Shown: in pieces, positions 25,841 through 34,765 of the stretch
Position numbering within the stretch: position 1 is the stretch's first letter
Layout of the letters: each line of letters starts with the position of its first letter
DNA from: CAZCFB01 sp964511535
GTDB taxonomy: Bacteria > Myxococcota_A > Polyangia > GCA-2747355 > CAZCFB01
Length of the DNA stretch: 64,000 nt
Assembly (NCBI GenBank): GCA_964511535.1
Contig: CAZEFW010000002.1
Span: 62,001-126,000, forward strand
Reading direction: 5' to 3'
Made by a program: the position numbers and the translations under genes
Notes under the pieces: model-generated
What the model was told of the DNA's origin: nothing
What the model saw: only the letters and a program-made list of their open reading frames with translations
The model's database searches: none

Positions 25841-27031
25841 CTATTTAAGACTAAAGTCTTCAGCCATCTTAATAGATTCTGCCAGCCGTTCATACTGCTC
25901 GGTGGCGTTATAATATTGTGCACTGATCCGCAAAACGCGCCCCGGATGGGCCGGCCAGCTGATGATCGGCACCTCCATCTGGTGCTCGTGAAACAGCGCC
26001 TCTTGCAGGGCGCCGCGATCCTCGGGCCACACCGGAGCCTCGCCGGCAGAGGGGGGCAAGGGCAGCGCGGCCATGGATCCCACCATCTCATCCGGGCAGG
26101 GCAGGGGCAGGTCCAGGGCCCTGGACAGGAGCTGGCGGGCCTCCAGGGCGAGGGCCCGGTTGCGCTCCATGAGCGCTGGCCATCCTCCGGGCAGCAGCGC
26201 CGACATGACCCGCATCGCCTCCGGCACCGCCAGCCACGCGGAAGGATCATGGGTGCCGGTCCAGTCCATCTCCGCCCGGAACCGAGCTGGCCCGCGCAGG
26301 CCCAGCCCGGCGCCGTGGCTGATGCACAGCGGCCGGACTTCGTCCTGGCGCGCTGGATCCACCCAGAGGAAGCCGGCGCCTCTGGGCGCGCAGAGCCACT
26401 TGTGACAGTTGCCGGTGTAGTAGGCAGCGCCGAGCCCGGCGATGTCCAGCGGGATCATGCCCGGCGCGTGGGCGCCGTCCACCAGGGTGGGCACGCCGCG
26501 CGCGGCCAGGGCGGCCACCATGTCCGCCACCGGCAGCACCAGGGCGGTGGGGCTGGTGACATGGTCCAGCAGGGCCAGCCGGGTGCGGTTCGTCACGGCG
26601 GCCAGCACCGCGGCGGTCGCCTCGGCCGGATCCGTCAGCGGGAACGGGATCCGCGCCACCACCACCGTCGCGCCCTGTCGTTCGGCGCAATAGGCAGCCG
26701 CGTTGTGGCAGGCGCCGTAGGCATGATCGGTGAGCAGCAGCTCATCACCGGGGCGCAGCTCCAGCGAGCGCAGCACCGTGTTGACGCCGGCCGTGGCGTT
26801 GGGCACGAAGGCCAGGTCAGCCGGGCGGGCGCCCAGGAAGTCGGCCAGCTCGACCAGCGCCGCGGCCAGCAACGCTGGCAGCTCGCGCACGAAGAACCGC
26901 ACGGGCTGGGCCTCCAGCTGATCCCGGAAGCGGCGCTGCGCCTCCAGCACCGGCGCCGGGCAAGCGCCGAACGAGCCATGGTTCAGGTAGGTGAAGGCCG
27001 GGTCCAGATTCCAGGGGGTACGCGAGCTCAT
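25841..27031 (-). CDS. PLP-dependent aminotransferase class V (isopenicillin-N-epimerase-like)
   Basis: The 396-residue fold-type I PLP enzyme begins with LNHGSFGACP. It has the cofactor-binding acidic residue in VDGAHAPG and the Schiff-base lysine in the TGNCHKWLCAPRGAGFL motif, which is characteristic of the class V isopenicillin-N epimerase/cysteine-desulfurase-like branch. The exact substrate is unknown; amino-acid racemisation, desulfuration or lyase activity are all possible. A 6-base-arm inverted repeat (25847-25860) lies just inside the 3' end of the gene. Confidence 0.85.
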   Translation of the reverse strand: MSSRTPWNLDPAFTYLNHGSFGACPAPVLEAQRRFRDQLEAQPVRFFVRELPALLAAALVELADFLGARPADLAFVPNATAGVNTVLRSLELRPGDELLLTDHAYGACHNAAAYCAERQGATVVVARIPFPLTDPAEATAAVLAAVTNRTRLALLDHVTSPTALVLPVADMVAALAARGVPTLVDGAHAPGMIPLDIAGLGAAYYTGNCHKWLCAPRGAGFLWVDPARQDEVRPLCISHGAGLGLRGPARFRAEMDWTGTHDPSAWLAVPEAMRVMSALLPGGWPALMERNRALALEARQLLSRALDLPLPCPDEMVGSMAALPLPPSAGEAPVWPEDRGALQEALFHEHQMEVPIISWPAHPGRVLRISAQYYNATEQYERLAESIKMAEDFSLK

Positions 27032-27056
27032 GGTAGTGGTGGTTCAGGGACACTTA

Positions 27057-27085
27057 CATTCTGGCGCTCTGGCATTCTGGCATTC
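27057..27085. repeat. Short tract of CATTCTGG-type decamers
   Basis: Three imperfect copies of a CATTCTGG/GCATTCTGG decamer between two leftward genes. This matches the right arm of the large inverted repeat at 3531-3575, so the unit is dispersed. No complementary arm is present here. Confidence 0.6.
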
Positions 27086-27086
27086 A

Positions 27087-27977
27087 TCAGAAATTCGCTG
27101 CCCCATAAACCGAGATCACCGGCCCTCGGCTCTGGCGCTGCACCGCGAACAAGCCCCCCTCGGCGCTCAGCCCCAGCCGCCAGGACCTGGATACGCGCGC
27201 CTCGCCCTCCAGGGCCAGCCCGACATAGCTCGTGCCGTTGCCCACCCCGCTGGGGCTGGTGTGGCGGGGCATGTCCTCGTCCCCCACGGGCAGGGGGTGG
27301 CGTCCGCTGAGCCGGGCCCGGGCGTCGAAGCGGCCCAGGAACGGCAGCCCCGCCTCGGCGGTCCAGGTCAGGTCATGGTCGTAGCCGCCGGTGCGGATGA
27401 TGTAGGCCACGCCCGCCGCCAGGTAGAAGCTGTCGGCGCCGTAGCCCGCGGAGACCCCGGCGGCGATGTCCCAAACGCCGGTGCCCACCTGCAGCTTGCC
27501 CGCGGGCGGGTCGCCTGGCTCGGGGCCGAACACCGTGGCCACCTCGCCGTCCGGCGCCAGGGGGAAGCGCACCGAGACCTCCGGGCCGAGGGTGAAGCGG
27601 CCGCGGCTCAGGGCCTGCCATTTGAGGCCCAGGGCCGGGTCGCCGCTGGCCACGTGGGAGTTGTAGTGGCCGGTCTTCGGGTCCTTGAGCAGGTACGCCT
27701 GCAGCAAGGGGAAGTGAACGGTGACCGCCAGGCGGCGCCACAGGCCGTACTCCAGGTACATAAGCCAGCCCACCTCGTGGTAGCCGGCGTAGTCCACCCG
27801 CGCGCCGTCCCCGTCGGAGAAGCCCATGCCGGGCAGCCACTTGATCCAGGTCTTGAAGTAGCCCGATCCCGGGTCCGGGACCCAGGGCCCGGCCGCGGCC
27901 GGGGCAGAGGAGAGCGCGACGAGGGTGCACAGGCTCAGCGCGGCGAGCAGGGGAGCGCGGTGGTGGCGGCGGTTCAT
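27087..27977 (-). CDS. Outer-membrane beta-barrel protein
   Basis: The 296-residue protein has a signal peptide (cleavage after APAAA, about residue 29), then alternating hydrophobic/polar strands rich in Tyr, Gly and Trp, ending in an aromatic C-terminal residue (VYGAANF) as expected of outer-membrane barrels. The pattern (DPGSGYFKTWIKWL...GYHEVGW) recalls transporter-like OMPs related to the meta-pathway phenol degradation family. Its cargo is unknown. Confidence 0.72.
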   Translation of the reverse strand: MNRRHHRAPLLAALSLCTLVALSSAPAAAGPWVPDPGSGYFKTWIKWLPGMGFSDGDGARVDYAGYHEVGWLMYLEYGLWRRLAVTVHFPLLQAYLLKDPKTGHYNSHVASGDPALGLKWQALSRGRFTLGPEVSVRFPLAPDGEVATVFGPEPGDPPAGKLQVGTGVWDIAAGVSAGYGADSFYLAAGVAYIIRTGGYDHDLTWTAEAGLPFLGRFDARARLSGRHPLPVGDEDMPRHTSPSGVGNGTSYVGLALEGEARVSRSWRLGLSAEGGLFAVQRQSRGPVISVYGAANF

Positions 27978-28015
27978 GCCGGAAGGCTAGCATCTAATAG
28001 GGTACTCTGGGGACG

Positions 28016-29203
28016 ATGCGCATCCTGCACGTCACCCCCTACTACGAGGACGCCTGGGCGTACGGCGGCATCCCCCGTGTCGCGTCGGCCTTGTGCCGCG
28101 GGCTGGCGGCGCGGGGGCACCAGGTCACGGTTGTCACCACCGACGCCTTCGAGCCGGGCCGGCGCATGCCCCGGCGGGTGCGCAACAGCGTGGCCATCGA
28201 CCGGGGCGGCGTCCGGGTGCGGGCGTTTCCCAACCTGAACAACGGCCTGGCCTATGGGCGACAGCTCTACCTGCCCCTCGGGTTGCGCCGCTTCCTGCGC
28301 CGGGAAGCCGGGGCGTTCGACGTGGCCCACCTGCACGCGCTGCACAACCTGCCGGTGAGCGTCGCCGCAGGCGCCCTGCTCAAGGTGGGGGTGCCCTACC
28401 TGCTGCAGCCCAACGGCACCGCCCCGCTCATCGAGCAGCGGCGGGTGGCCAAGTGGGTCTTCGACCGCACCCTGGGCCGCGGGGTCATCTCGGGCGCGGC
28501 GCGGCTGCTGGCGGTGAGCGAGGCGGAGCGGCCGCTGCTGGAGGCGTTGGCCGGTGAGGGCGGGCGCGTCTCGACGCTGCCCAACCCGGTGGCGTGCGCC
28601 GAGGCGGCGGGGGTGCGGCGGGGGCGGCTTCGCCAGCGCCTGGGCGCGCAGCCCGGCCAGCGGCTGCTGCTCTACCTCGGGCGCCTGTCGCCGCGCAAGG
28701 GGCTGGGCACGCTGCTTCGGGCGGTGGCGGCGCTGGGCGAGCGGCGGGTGCGGCTGGTCATCGCCGGGGCCGACATGGGCGCCGAGAAGGGCGCCCGAGG
28801 GCTGGCCCGGGAGCTGGGGCTGGAGCAGGGCGTGGACTTCGTGGGGCTGCTGCGGGGGCCCGAGCGGCTCGAGGCCCTGGCCGACGCCGACCTGGTGCTT
28901 TACCCGGGGCAGCACGAGATCTTTGGCCTGGTGGTGCTCGAGGCGCTGCTCTGCGGCGCGCCGGTGCTGGTGGCCGACGACAGCGGGGCGGCGGAGCTGG
29001 TGGCCCGCACCGGCGGCGGCATGGCCCTGGCCCAGGGGGACGCCGACGCCCTGGCCCTGGGGATCCGCCAGGTGCTGGCGCAGCCCGACCGGTGGCGCGC
29101 CCGCGCCCGTCAGGCCGCGGCGGTGGTCCGCGCGCGCTACGACACGCCGGTGGTCTGCGCCGCGCTGGAGGCCGCCTACCAGGAGGTGGTGGCCCATGGC
29201 TGA
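28016..29203 (+). CDS. GT4-family glycosyltransferase
   Basis: A 395-residue GT-B glycosyltransferase group 1 protein. The N-terminal Rossmann half has MRILHVTPYYEDAWAYGGIPRV. The C-terminal half has the LYLGRLSPRKGLGTLLRA block and the nucleotide-sugar-binding EIFGLVVLEALLCGAPVLV motif. It probably adds a sugar to an envelope polysaccharide or glycolipid. It overlaps the next gene (ATG at 29196, TGA at 29201), so the two act together. Confidence 0.92.
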   Translation: MRILHVTPYYEDAWAYGGIPRVASALCRGLAARGHQVTVVTTDAFEPGRRMPRRVRNSVAIDRGGVRVRAFPNLNNGLAYGRQLYLPLGLRRFLRREAGAFDVAHLHALHNLPVSVAAGALLKVGVPYLLQPNGTAPLIEQRRVAKWVFDRTLGRGVISGAARLLAVSEAERPLLEALAGEGGRVSTLPNPVACAEAAGVRRGRLRQRLGAQPGQRLLLYLGRLSPRKGLGTLLRAVAALGERRVRLVIAGADMGAEKGARGLARELGLEQGVDFVGLLRGPERLEALADADLVLYPGQHEIFGLVVLEALLCGAPVLVADDSGAAELVARTGGGMALAQGDADALALGIRQVLAQPDRWRARARQAAAVVRARYDTPVVCAALEAAYQEVVAHG

Positions 29204-30209
29204 CCCGCGCCCCGGCGTCTCGTTCATCATCCCGGTGCACAACGGGGCCCGAACGCTGGAGGACGCCCTGGAGGGCGTGTACCGTCAGGCCGACGGGCGC
29301 CCCGTGGAGATCATCGCCATCGACGACGGCTCGTCGGACGGCTCGCTGGAGATCCTGCAGCGGCACGCGGCCGAGGGCAGCCTGGAGCTGGTGCACGGCG
29401 AGCGGCGCGGGGCAGCGGCGGCGTCCAACCTCGGCATCGCCCGGGCGCGGCACCCGGTTGTGTGCCAGGTGGACCAGGACGTGGTGCTGGAGCCGGGCTG
29501 GATGCGCACCCTGCTCGAGGCCCTGGGCGAGCCCGGGGTGGCCGCGGCCCAGGGCTACTACCAGGCGGACCGGAGCGCATCCCTGCTGGCCCGGGTGATG
29601 GCCTACGACCTGGAGCTGCGCTACAGCGCCATCCGGCGCCGGTTCGTGGACCATGTGTGCACCGGCAACACGGCTTACCTGGCCGAGGCCCTGGAGCAGG
29701 TGGGGCCCTTCGACGAGACCATGGGCTACGGCTACGACAACGACATGAGCTACCGCCTGGGCGCGGCCGGCTACCGGCTGGCCTTCTGCAAGGAGGCGCG
29801 CTCGACCCACCGCTGGCGCGACGGGCTGTGGGCCTACCTCAAGCAGCAGTACGGTGTGGGCTACGGCCGGCTCGACCTGGTGGACAAGCACCGCGGCCGC
29901 CGGGTGACCGGGGATGACGTGTCGGGGCTGCGCATGATCTTGCACGTGCCGCTGACCTTGCTGGCGCTGGGGGCCCTGGCCCTGCCGCCGGCCGGGCCGC
30001 TCATTTCGGGGGGCGTGCTGGTGACCCTGGCCGCCGACCGCGCCGTGGCAGGGGTGCAGGCCTTTGCGCGCTTCGGCGACCCGGCCTGCATGATGTTCAT
30101 GCCCGCGCACCTGGCGCGTGACCTGGCCTGGGCCTGGGCCACGGTGGTCTGGGCAGGCCGGCGCCTGCTAGGGCGGGGGCGACGGCCCGCCGACAGCATG
30201 CTGCGCTGA
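29196..30209 (+). CDS. GT2-family glycosyltransferase with C-terminal membrane segments
   Basis: The 337-residue protein is a GT-A glycosyltransferase. It has VSFIIPVHNGARTLEDAL at the start, IIAIDDGSSDGS, and the metal-binding QVDQDVVLEPGW region. Hydrophobic helices lie near the C-terminus (MILHVPLTLLALGALALPP and onward). It overlaps the GT4 gene by eight bases. Upstream in-frame sequence back to 28554 is a shadow of the GT4 gene. It probably works on the same glycan. Confidence 0.9.
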   Translation: MADPRPGVSFIIPVHNGARTLEDALEGVYRQADGRPVEIIAIDDGSSDGSLEILQRHAAEGSLELVHGERRGAAAASNLGIARARHPVVCQVDQDVVLEPGWMRTLLEALGEPGVAAAQGYYQADRSASLLARVMAYDLELRYSAIRRRFVDHVCTGNTAYLAEALEQVGPFDETMGYGYDNDMSYRLGAAGYRLAFCKEARSTHRWRDGLWAYLKQQYGVGYGRLDLVDKHRGRRVTGDDVSGLRMILHVPLTLLALGALALPPAGPLISGGVLVTLAADRAVAGVQAFARFGDPACMMFMPAHLARDLAWAWATVVWAGRRLLGRGRRPADSMLR

Positions 30210-30219
30210 GCCGGGCGCC

Positions 30220-31749
30220 TCAGGGCGAGGGCTTGCTCAGGTAGACCACCCGGATCTTGTGGTTGTTGCGGTCCGCCACGTAGAGCACGCCCGCGGCCGA
30301 GATGGCGATGCCGGCCGGGTAATTGAAGTTCGCCGTGCCGAAGTGCCCGTCCAGTGAGCCGGGCGCCTTGGCGCCCATCACCGTGCTCACCTTGCCGTTT
30401 TCGATCTTGCGGATGGCGTGGTTGCCCGCGTCGGCCACGTAGATCACCCCCTTGCTGTCCACCACGATGTCCTCGGGCTGGTTGAAGCGGGCCTTGGACG
30501 CCGCGCCGTCGGCCTTGCCCGCGATGCCGTCGCCCGCCACGGTGGACACCGTCGTGGCCTTGAGCTGCCGGATGGCGTGGTTACCCCAGTCCGCGATGTA
30601 GAGCTTCGACGCCGCCGAGTCCACGGCCAGCCCGCGAGGCGAGTTGAAGCTGGCGCTCAGGGCAGCGCCGTTCTTCAGGCCCTTGGCGTCGGAGCCGGCC
30701 ACCCGCGAGAAGGCGCAGGTGGCCCAGTTCTGATTGCAGCCGAATACATAGATGTTGTGACCGGATTTGTCCGCGACATGGACTGAATAGTTGTAGGAGG
30801 CTCCCGTGCGCAGGGCCAGGCCGGCCGGCGACTTCAGCTGATACTTGCCGGTGTAGCCCAGGGTGGTGACCTTCTTGCCCTGGATGCGCCGCACATTGCT
30901 GTTGCTGGTGTCGGCCACGAAGCCCACGCCGATGCCGCCGTGAACCACGACGTCCTCGGGCCACTTGAAGGAGGCGGCCAGCAGGTCGTTGGTGGTGTCG
31001 TCGCCGCCCGGCTTGCCGGTGCCCGCGTAGGTGCCCACGTAGCCGCCGGTGATCTGGCGAATCACGTGGTTGTTCATGTCGGCCACGTAGATCACCCCCT
31101 TGCTGCTGACGGTGATCCCCTCCGGGTGGTTGAACTGGGCGCTCTTGAGCGAGCCGTCCTTGTACCCCTGCGTTGTGCCGGCGTAGGTCTGCACGCACGG
31201 GTACTCCTTGGACCACGTGCCCGAGCCCTTGCACATCTCGCAGTTGGCGCGGCTGGTGCCCTTCTTGATGCATGTCTTCTTGTCGGCCGAGAGGCAGTGG
31301 TTGGCGTCGATGGTGGATGTGCAGCCGCCCTTGCCATCGCAGACATCCGCCGTGCAGGTGAGCCCGTCGCTGCACGGGAACTGGGTCCCCACGCACTTGC
31401 CCGCCTGGCACTTATCCCCCTTGGTGCAGGCCTTGCCGTCGTCGCAGGTGGCGCCGTCTATCTTGCCGGCGCAGGGGCCGGTGCCGAGGTCCGGCGGCAG
31501 GATGTCCTTCGGCTTGCCGGCGTCGAGGGGCTGCGCCTTGTCGACCTTCTTGCCCCGATCTTTGGCCTTGCCCCGATCCTTGGCCTTGCCCCGATCTGCC
31601 GGCGCGAAAAGGTCGACGCGGGCGTCCTGGCGTCCCAGGTCCGCCGACGCTCCGGCGTCCGGGGACCGGTCCTGATAGGGGAAGACCAGGTGGCAGCCGC
31701 CGCCGAGCAGGGCCACCAGGGCCGCCGCCATGGCCACACGGATGCTCAC
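30220..31749 (-). CDS. NHL-repeat beta-propeller lipoprotein
   Basis: The 509-residue protein has a lipobox (LLGGGC, Cys19), an Asp/Lys-rich linker with DRGKAK repeats, and a Cys-rich segment (GATCDDGKACTKGDKC and similar). A six-bladed NHL propeller follows, with repeated PEGITVSSKGVIYVADMNNH-type blades. NHL propellers bind proteins, RNA or ligands; a surface-exposed role is likely. The GTG start at 31749 overlaps the HAD phosphatase stop as GTGA, so the two genes are coupled. Confidence 0.85.
   Translation of the reverse strand: MSIRVAMAAALVALLGGGCHLVFPYQDRSPDAGASADLGRQDARVDLFAPADRGKAKDRGKAKDRGKKVDKAQPLDAGKPKDILPPDLGTGPCAGKIDGATCDDGKACTKGDKCQAGKCVGTQFPCSDGLTCTADVCDGKGGCTSTIDANHCLSADKKTCIKKGTSRANCEMCKGSGTWSKEYPCVQTYAGTTQGYKDGSLKSAQFNHPEGITVSSKGVIYVADMNNHVIRQITGGYVGTYAGTGKPGGDDTTNDLLAASFKWPEDVVVHGGIGVGFVADTSNSNVRRIQGKKVTTLGYTGKYQLKSPAGLALRTGASYNYSVHVADKSGHNIYVFGCNQNWATCAFSRVAGSDAKGLKNGAALSASFNSPRGLAVDSAASKLYIADWGNHAIRQLKATTVSTVAGDGIAGKADGAASKARFNQPEDIVVDSKGVIYVADAGNHAIRKIENGKVSTVMGAKAPGSLDGHFGTANFNYPAGIAISAAGVLYVADRNNHKIRVVYLSKPSP
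31549..31596. repeat. 18-base tandem repeat inside the NHL lipoprotein gene
   Basis: The block CTTGCCCCGATC recurs at 31549, 31567 and 31585, a strict 18-base period encoding the DRGKAK units of the lipoprotein linker. Such in-frame repeats can vary in copy number and change linker length. Confidence 0.8.
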
Positions 31750-32522
31750 CGCGCCTCCAGCACCCGGGCCACCACCTCGGCGAACCCCTCGCCCCCTTCC
31801 TGTTTGGTGACGTAGGCCGGCAGGTGCTCCATGCGGCCGGTCCAGCGGTGGATGTTGGCCACGCCCACGCCGTGGGGGAAGGCGCGGAACATCGGCTCGT
31901 CGTTGGGCGAGTCGCCGACATAGACGGCGCGCTCCGGCGACAGCTCCTCACCAAGCAGCTCTGCGCTGGCCCGGCGGCACATGGTGAGCTTGTCGTGGTC
32001 GCCGTACCAGCCGTTGACATGGATCGAGCTCACCTTTGCCGTGGCCCCCTCCTCGTGGAAGATGGCCACGATGCGGTCCACCGCGGCGTCGTCGAGGTGC
32101 ACCTCCTCGTCGAAGTCCACCGCCAGGTCGTACTCGCGGTACGGCTGGTCCGCGGCGATGGCGCAGCCCGGCACCTCGGCCAGCACCCGCCGGCGGATGC
32201 GCTCCAGCCCCTCGACGGCGCCGTCCTGCCGTGGGGCGTAGACGCGGCGGATGCGCTCACCCTCCATGGCGAAGGCGAGGGCGCCGTTCTCTCCCACCAC
32301 CGCGGCCACGGGCCACATTCGCGCGAAGTGGTCGCACCACCCCCCTGGCCGCCCGGTCACCAGCACCACCCGCACCCCCGCGTCGTGGGCCCGCCACAGG
32401 GCGCTGAACGCCTCGGCGGGCACCCTGCCAGCGGTGGTGACGGTGTCGTCGATATCGGTGAAGATGGTGGTCACCTGGCGCGCGGTCTGCAGCGGCATCT
32501 CGGATATGGGTCGCAGGGCCAT
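31746..32522 (-). CDS. HAD-superfamily phosphatase (mannosyl-3-phosphoglycerate/sucrose phosphatase-like)
   Basis: The 258-residue protein has HAD motif I TDIDDTVTT, motif II VLVTGRP and motif IV VGDSPNDEPMF, with a type IIB-like cap. This is the layout of mannosyl-3-phosphoglycerate, sucrose and trehalose phosphatases. The substrate is unknown. The ATG at 32522 is taken; an ATG at 32498 has no better ribosome site. It diverges from the carrier-protein gene over 96 bases. Confidence 0.8.
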   Translation of the reverse strand: MALRPISEMPLQTARQVTTIFTDIDDTVTTAGRVPAEAFSALWRAHDAGVRVVLVTGRPGGWCDHFARMWPVAAVVGENGALAFAMEGERIRRVYAPRQDGAVEGLERIRRRVLAEVPGCAIAADQPYREYDLAVDFDEEVHLDDAAVDRIVAIFHEEGATAKVSSIHVNGWYGDHDKLTMCRRASAELLGEELSPERAVYVGDSPNDEPMFRAFPHGVGVANIHRWTGRMEHLPAYVTKQEGGEGFAEVVARVLEAR

Positions 32523-32618
32523 CTTCGGATAATATCCTGTCACCGCCCCGGGTGGCACCCCGCTGGTCGCGGGTATATAAAGTACGGGAAACCCCCAGAC
32601 AGACAGGACGACAAGCCC

Positions 32619-32864
32619 ATGGAAGAGACTGTTCGCAATCTGATCGGTACGCACCTGCTCGACGACGCTGGAAGGAAGGTCCTGGCCCAGACTGACAACG
32701 ACGAGTCCCTGGTGGACGCTGGCCTGCTCGACTCGCTCGGCATGGTCCAGCTGGTGGAGCACATGGAGCGGGAGCTGTCCGTGGTGCTCGACCCCATGGA
32801 CATCGCCATCGAGAACCTGGAGAGCGTCGACAAGATCGTCGAGCTGATCAACGCCAAGAAATGA
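32619..32864 (+). CDS. Stand-alone acyl/peptidyl carrier protein
   Basis: The 81-residue protein is a four-helix carrier with the phosphopantetheine serine in LLDSLGMVQL (about residue 39). It overlaps the adenylation-enzyme gene as ATGA, so the loaded residue is probably activated by that enzyme. There are no ketosynthase, condensation or thioesterase genes nearby. Confidence 0.9.
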   Translation: MEETVRNLIGTHLLDDAGRKVLAQTDNDESLVDAGLLDSLGMVQLVEHMERELSVVLDPMDIAIENLESVDKIVELINAKK

Positions 32865-34489
32865 GCGCCCGCATAACCCGCCTGGAGCAGCTGCCGGGGC
32901 GCATCGCAGCGCAGGACCCGGACCAGACCGCGGTGGTGTGCGGCAAGGCGAGCCTGACCTACGCCGAGCTGGAGCGCGCCAGCGACGCGCTGGCGTTGCG
33001 CCTGATGGATGCCGGGGTGCGACCCGGCGACCGGGTGGCGCTTTACGCCGCCAAGGGGATCCCGCCGGTGGTGGGCCTCTACGCGGCCATGAAGGCGGGG
33101 GCGGCGTATGTGCCGCTGGACCCCACCGGACCGCTGGGCAGGGCGCTGGGCATCGTCAAGCAGTGCGGCATCACCGTGATGGTGGCGGCGCTGCCTCAGC
33201 AGCGGAAGCTCTCCGCCAGCGAGGAGCTGCTGGAGGGCACCGGGCTGCGGCGGGTGCTGGTCATCTGTGAGAAGGACCTCGACCCGGTGGAGGGCGCCGC
33301 GCCGCTCAACGGCGAGGTGGCGCTGGAGGGGTTCGTGCTGCCGCGGGTGCTGGCCGAGCCCCCTGACCCGGCGCGGCTGGCGGAGGTGGAGCGGGCGCCC
33401 GATGACGCGGCGTACATCCTGTACACGTCCGGTTCCACGGGCACGCCCAAGGGCGTGACCATCAGCCACCGGACCTCGCTGTTCTTCGTGCGCTGGGCCG
33501 TGCGGGAGACCGGGCTGACCCGGGAGGACCGCTGCTCCAACCACGCGCCGCTGTTCTTCGACCTGTCGGTGTTCGACATCTTCGCCACCATGATGGCCGG
33601 AGCGACGGTGGTCATCGTGCCGCCGGCTTACTCGGCGTTCCCGCGCTCCCTGGCGGGGTACATCGAGCAGCAGGCCATCACCACCTGGTACTCGGTGCCG
33701 TCCACGCTGGTTGACCTGATGCGAGACGGGGAGCTGGGGGACAAGGACCTGTCCGCGCTGAAGACGGTGATCTTCGCTGGGGAGGTGTTCCCCATGCCCG
33801 GCCTGCGGGAGCTGTGCGACCTGCTGCCGGGGCGGCGGCTGCACAACTGGTACGGCCCCACCGAGACCAACGTGTGCACGGCGTTCGAGCTGCAGGGGCA
33901 GCCGGAGCCGGAGGCCACCGAGATCCCCATCGGGCGCGTGTGCGAGGGGTTGACGGCGGCGCTGCTCCGAGAGGACGGCGGTGTTGCGCAGGGCGACGGC
34001 GCCGAGGGCGAGCTGCTGATCCAGGGGGAGTGTGTGATGCAGGGCTACTGGGGGATGCAGGCCGAGAGCGAGGCGGTGATGCTCGAGGTGCCGGGGCGCG
34101 GGGCTTTTTACCGGACCGGGGACCTGGTGCGTCAGGAGGCGGGGCTCCTGTGGTACACCGGGCGCAAGGACGCGATGGTCAAGGTGCGCGGCTATCGGGT
34201 GGAGCTGGGCGAGGTTGAGGCGGCGCTGGCTGCGCTGCCGGGGGTGGCCGAGGGCGCCGCGGTGGCGGTGCCGGACGAGCAGGGCAAGAAGCGGCTGGTG
34301 GCCTTCATGTCCACTGCGGCGGACAGCGACCTCGACCCGGAGGGCGCGCTCAAGGCGCTGCAGGAGCGGCTGCCACATTATATGATCCCGTCAGAAGTCA
34401 GGGCAGTGGAGCGGCTGCCGCGCACGCCCAATGGCAAGGTGGACCGGGTGGGGCTGGCGCGATCCATGGATGACGCCCCGGGCAGTTAG
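32861..34489 (+). CDS. Stand-alone amino-acid adenylation enzyme (DltA-like/NRPS A domain)
   Basis: The 542-residue ANL-superfamily enzyme has core motif A3 YTSGSTGTPKG (188-198), A4-like FFDLSVFDIF, A5 NWYGPTETN, A7 YRTGD and a C-terminal A10-like PNGKVDR with catalytic Lys. It would activate an amino acid with ATP and load the coupled carrier protein. The pocket region (FDLSVF, IFAGEV, HNWYGP) resembles the DltA group, but DltB and DltD are absent. The product and destination of the activated residue are unknown. Confidence 0.88.
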   Translation: MSARITRLEQLPGRIAAQDPDQTAVVCGKASLTYAELERASDALALRLMDAGVRPGDRVALYAAKGIPPVVGLYAAMKAGAAYVPLDPTGPLGRALGIVKQCGITVMVAALPQQRKLSASEELLEGTGLRRVLVICEKDLDPVEGAAPLNGEVALEGFVLPRVLAEPPDPARLAEVERAPDDAAYILYTSGSTGTPKGVTISHRTSLFFVRWAVRETGLTREDRCSNHAPLFFDLSVFDIFATMMAGATVVIVPPAYSAFPRSLAGYIEQQAITTWYSVPSTLVDLMRDGELGDKDLSALKTVIFAGEVFPMPGLRELCDLLPGRRLHNWYGPTETNVCTAFELQGQPEPEATEIPIGRVCEGLTAALLREDGGVAQGDGAEGELLIQGECVMQGYWGMQAESEAVMLEVPGRGAFYRTGDLVRQEAGLLWYTGRKDAMVKVRGYRVELGEVEAALAALPGVAEGAAVAVPDEQGKKRLVAFMSTAADSDLDPEGALKALQERLPHYMIPSEVRAVERLPRTPNGKVDRVGLARSMDDAPGS

Positions 34490-34556
34490 ACGGAGCGCAG
34501 TTCAGTTTTATTCACCCATGATTTCAGACACTTATCAGATTTCCGTGTGCACTTTC

Positions 34557-34582
34557 GTTCACATCTGAGGGGTGATGTGAAC
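34557..34582. promoter_or_regulatory. Perfect 9-base-arm palindrome upstream of a sigma-54 promoter
   Basis: Arms GTTCACATC (34557-34565) and GATGTGAAC (34574-34582) are separated by eight bases. Its centre is about 97 bases upstream of the -24 element at 34667, a typical activator-site distance. It could also act as a terminator for the adenylation gene, which ends 67 bases earlier, but it has no U-tract. Confidence 0.5.
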
Positions 34583-34613
34583 GCTGGTTGACTCTTTTGG
34601 CTGCAGACCCGGG

Positions 34614-34638
34614 GCCAATGTGATGTCCATCACGTGAT
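34614..34638. promoter_or_regulatory. CRP/FNR-family-like operator
   Basis: The tract contains TGTGA-N6-TCACG in an AATGTGAT...ATCACGTGAT context, close to the CRP consensus TGTGA-N6-TCACA. A perfect 6-base-arm dyad (GTGATG at 34620-34625, CATCAC at 34628-34633) forms its core. It lies about 35 bases upstream of the candidate sigma-54 promoter. Confidence 0.5.
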
Positions 34639-34666
34639 TTCAGGTAGTTAGGTGCAGCTTCCTGGC

Positions 34667-34682
34667 TGGCATGGCGCCTGCA
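34667..34682 (+). promoter_or_regulatory. Candidate sigma-54 promoter for the small secreted protein
   Basis: TGGCATGGCGCCTGCA matches the -24/-12 consensus at 10 of 12 fixed positions with exact GG-to-GC spacing. The transcript would start near 34694, leaving a leader of about 70 bases before the ATG at 34766. Confidence 0.5.
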
Positions 34683-34765
34683 TTCTATCCAGATCAAGAA
34701 GGCCGAGGAAAAAGGAAATCCGAGGCCCTCGACAAAGAAAGCAAACGCACACCAGGAGGTGTCCC

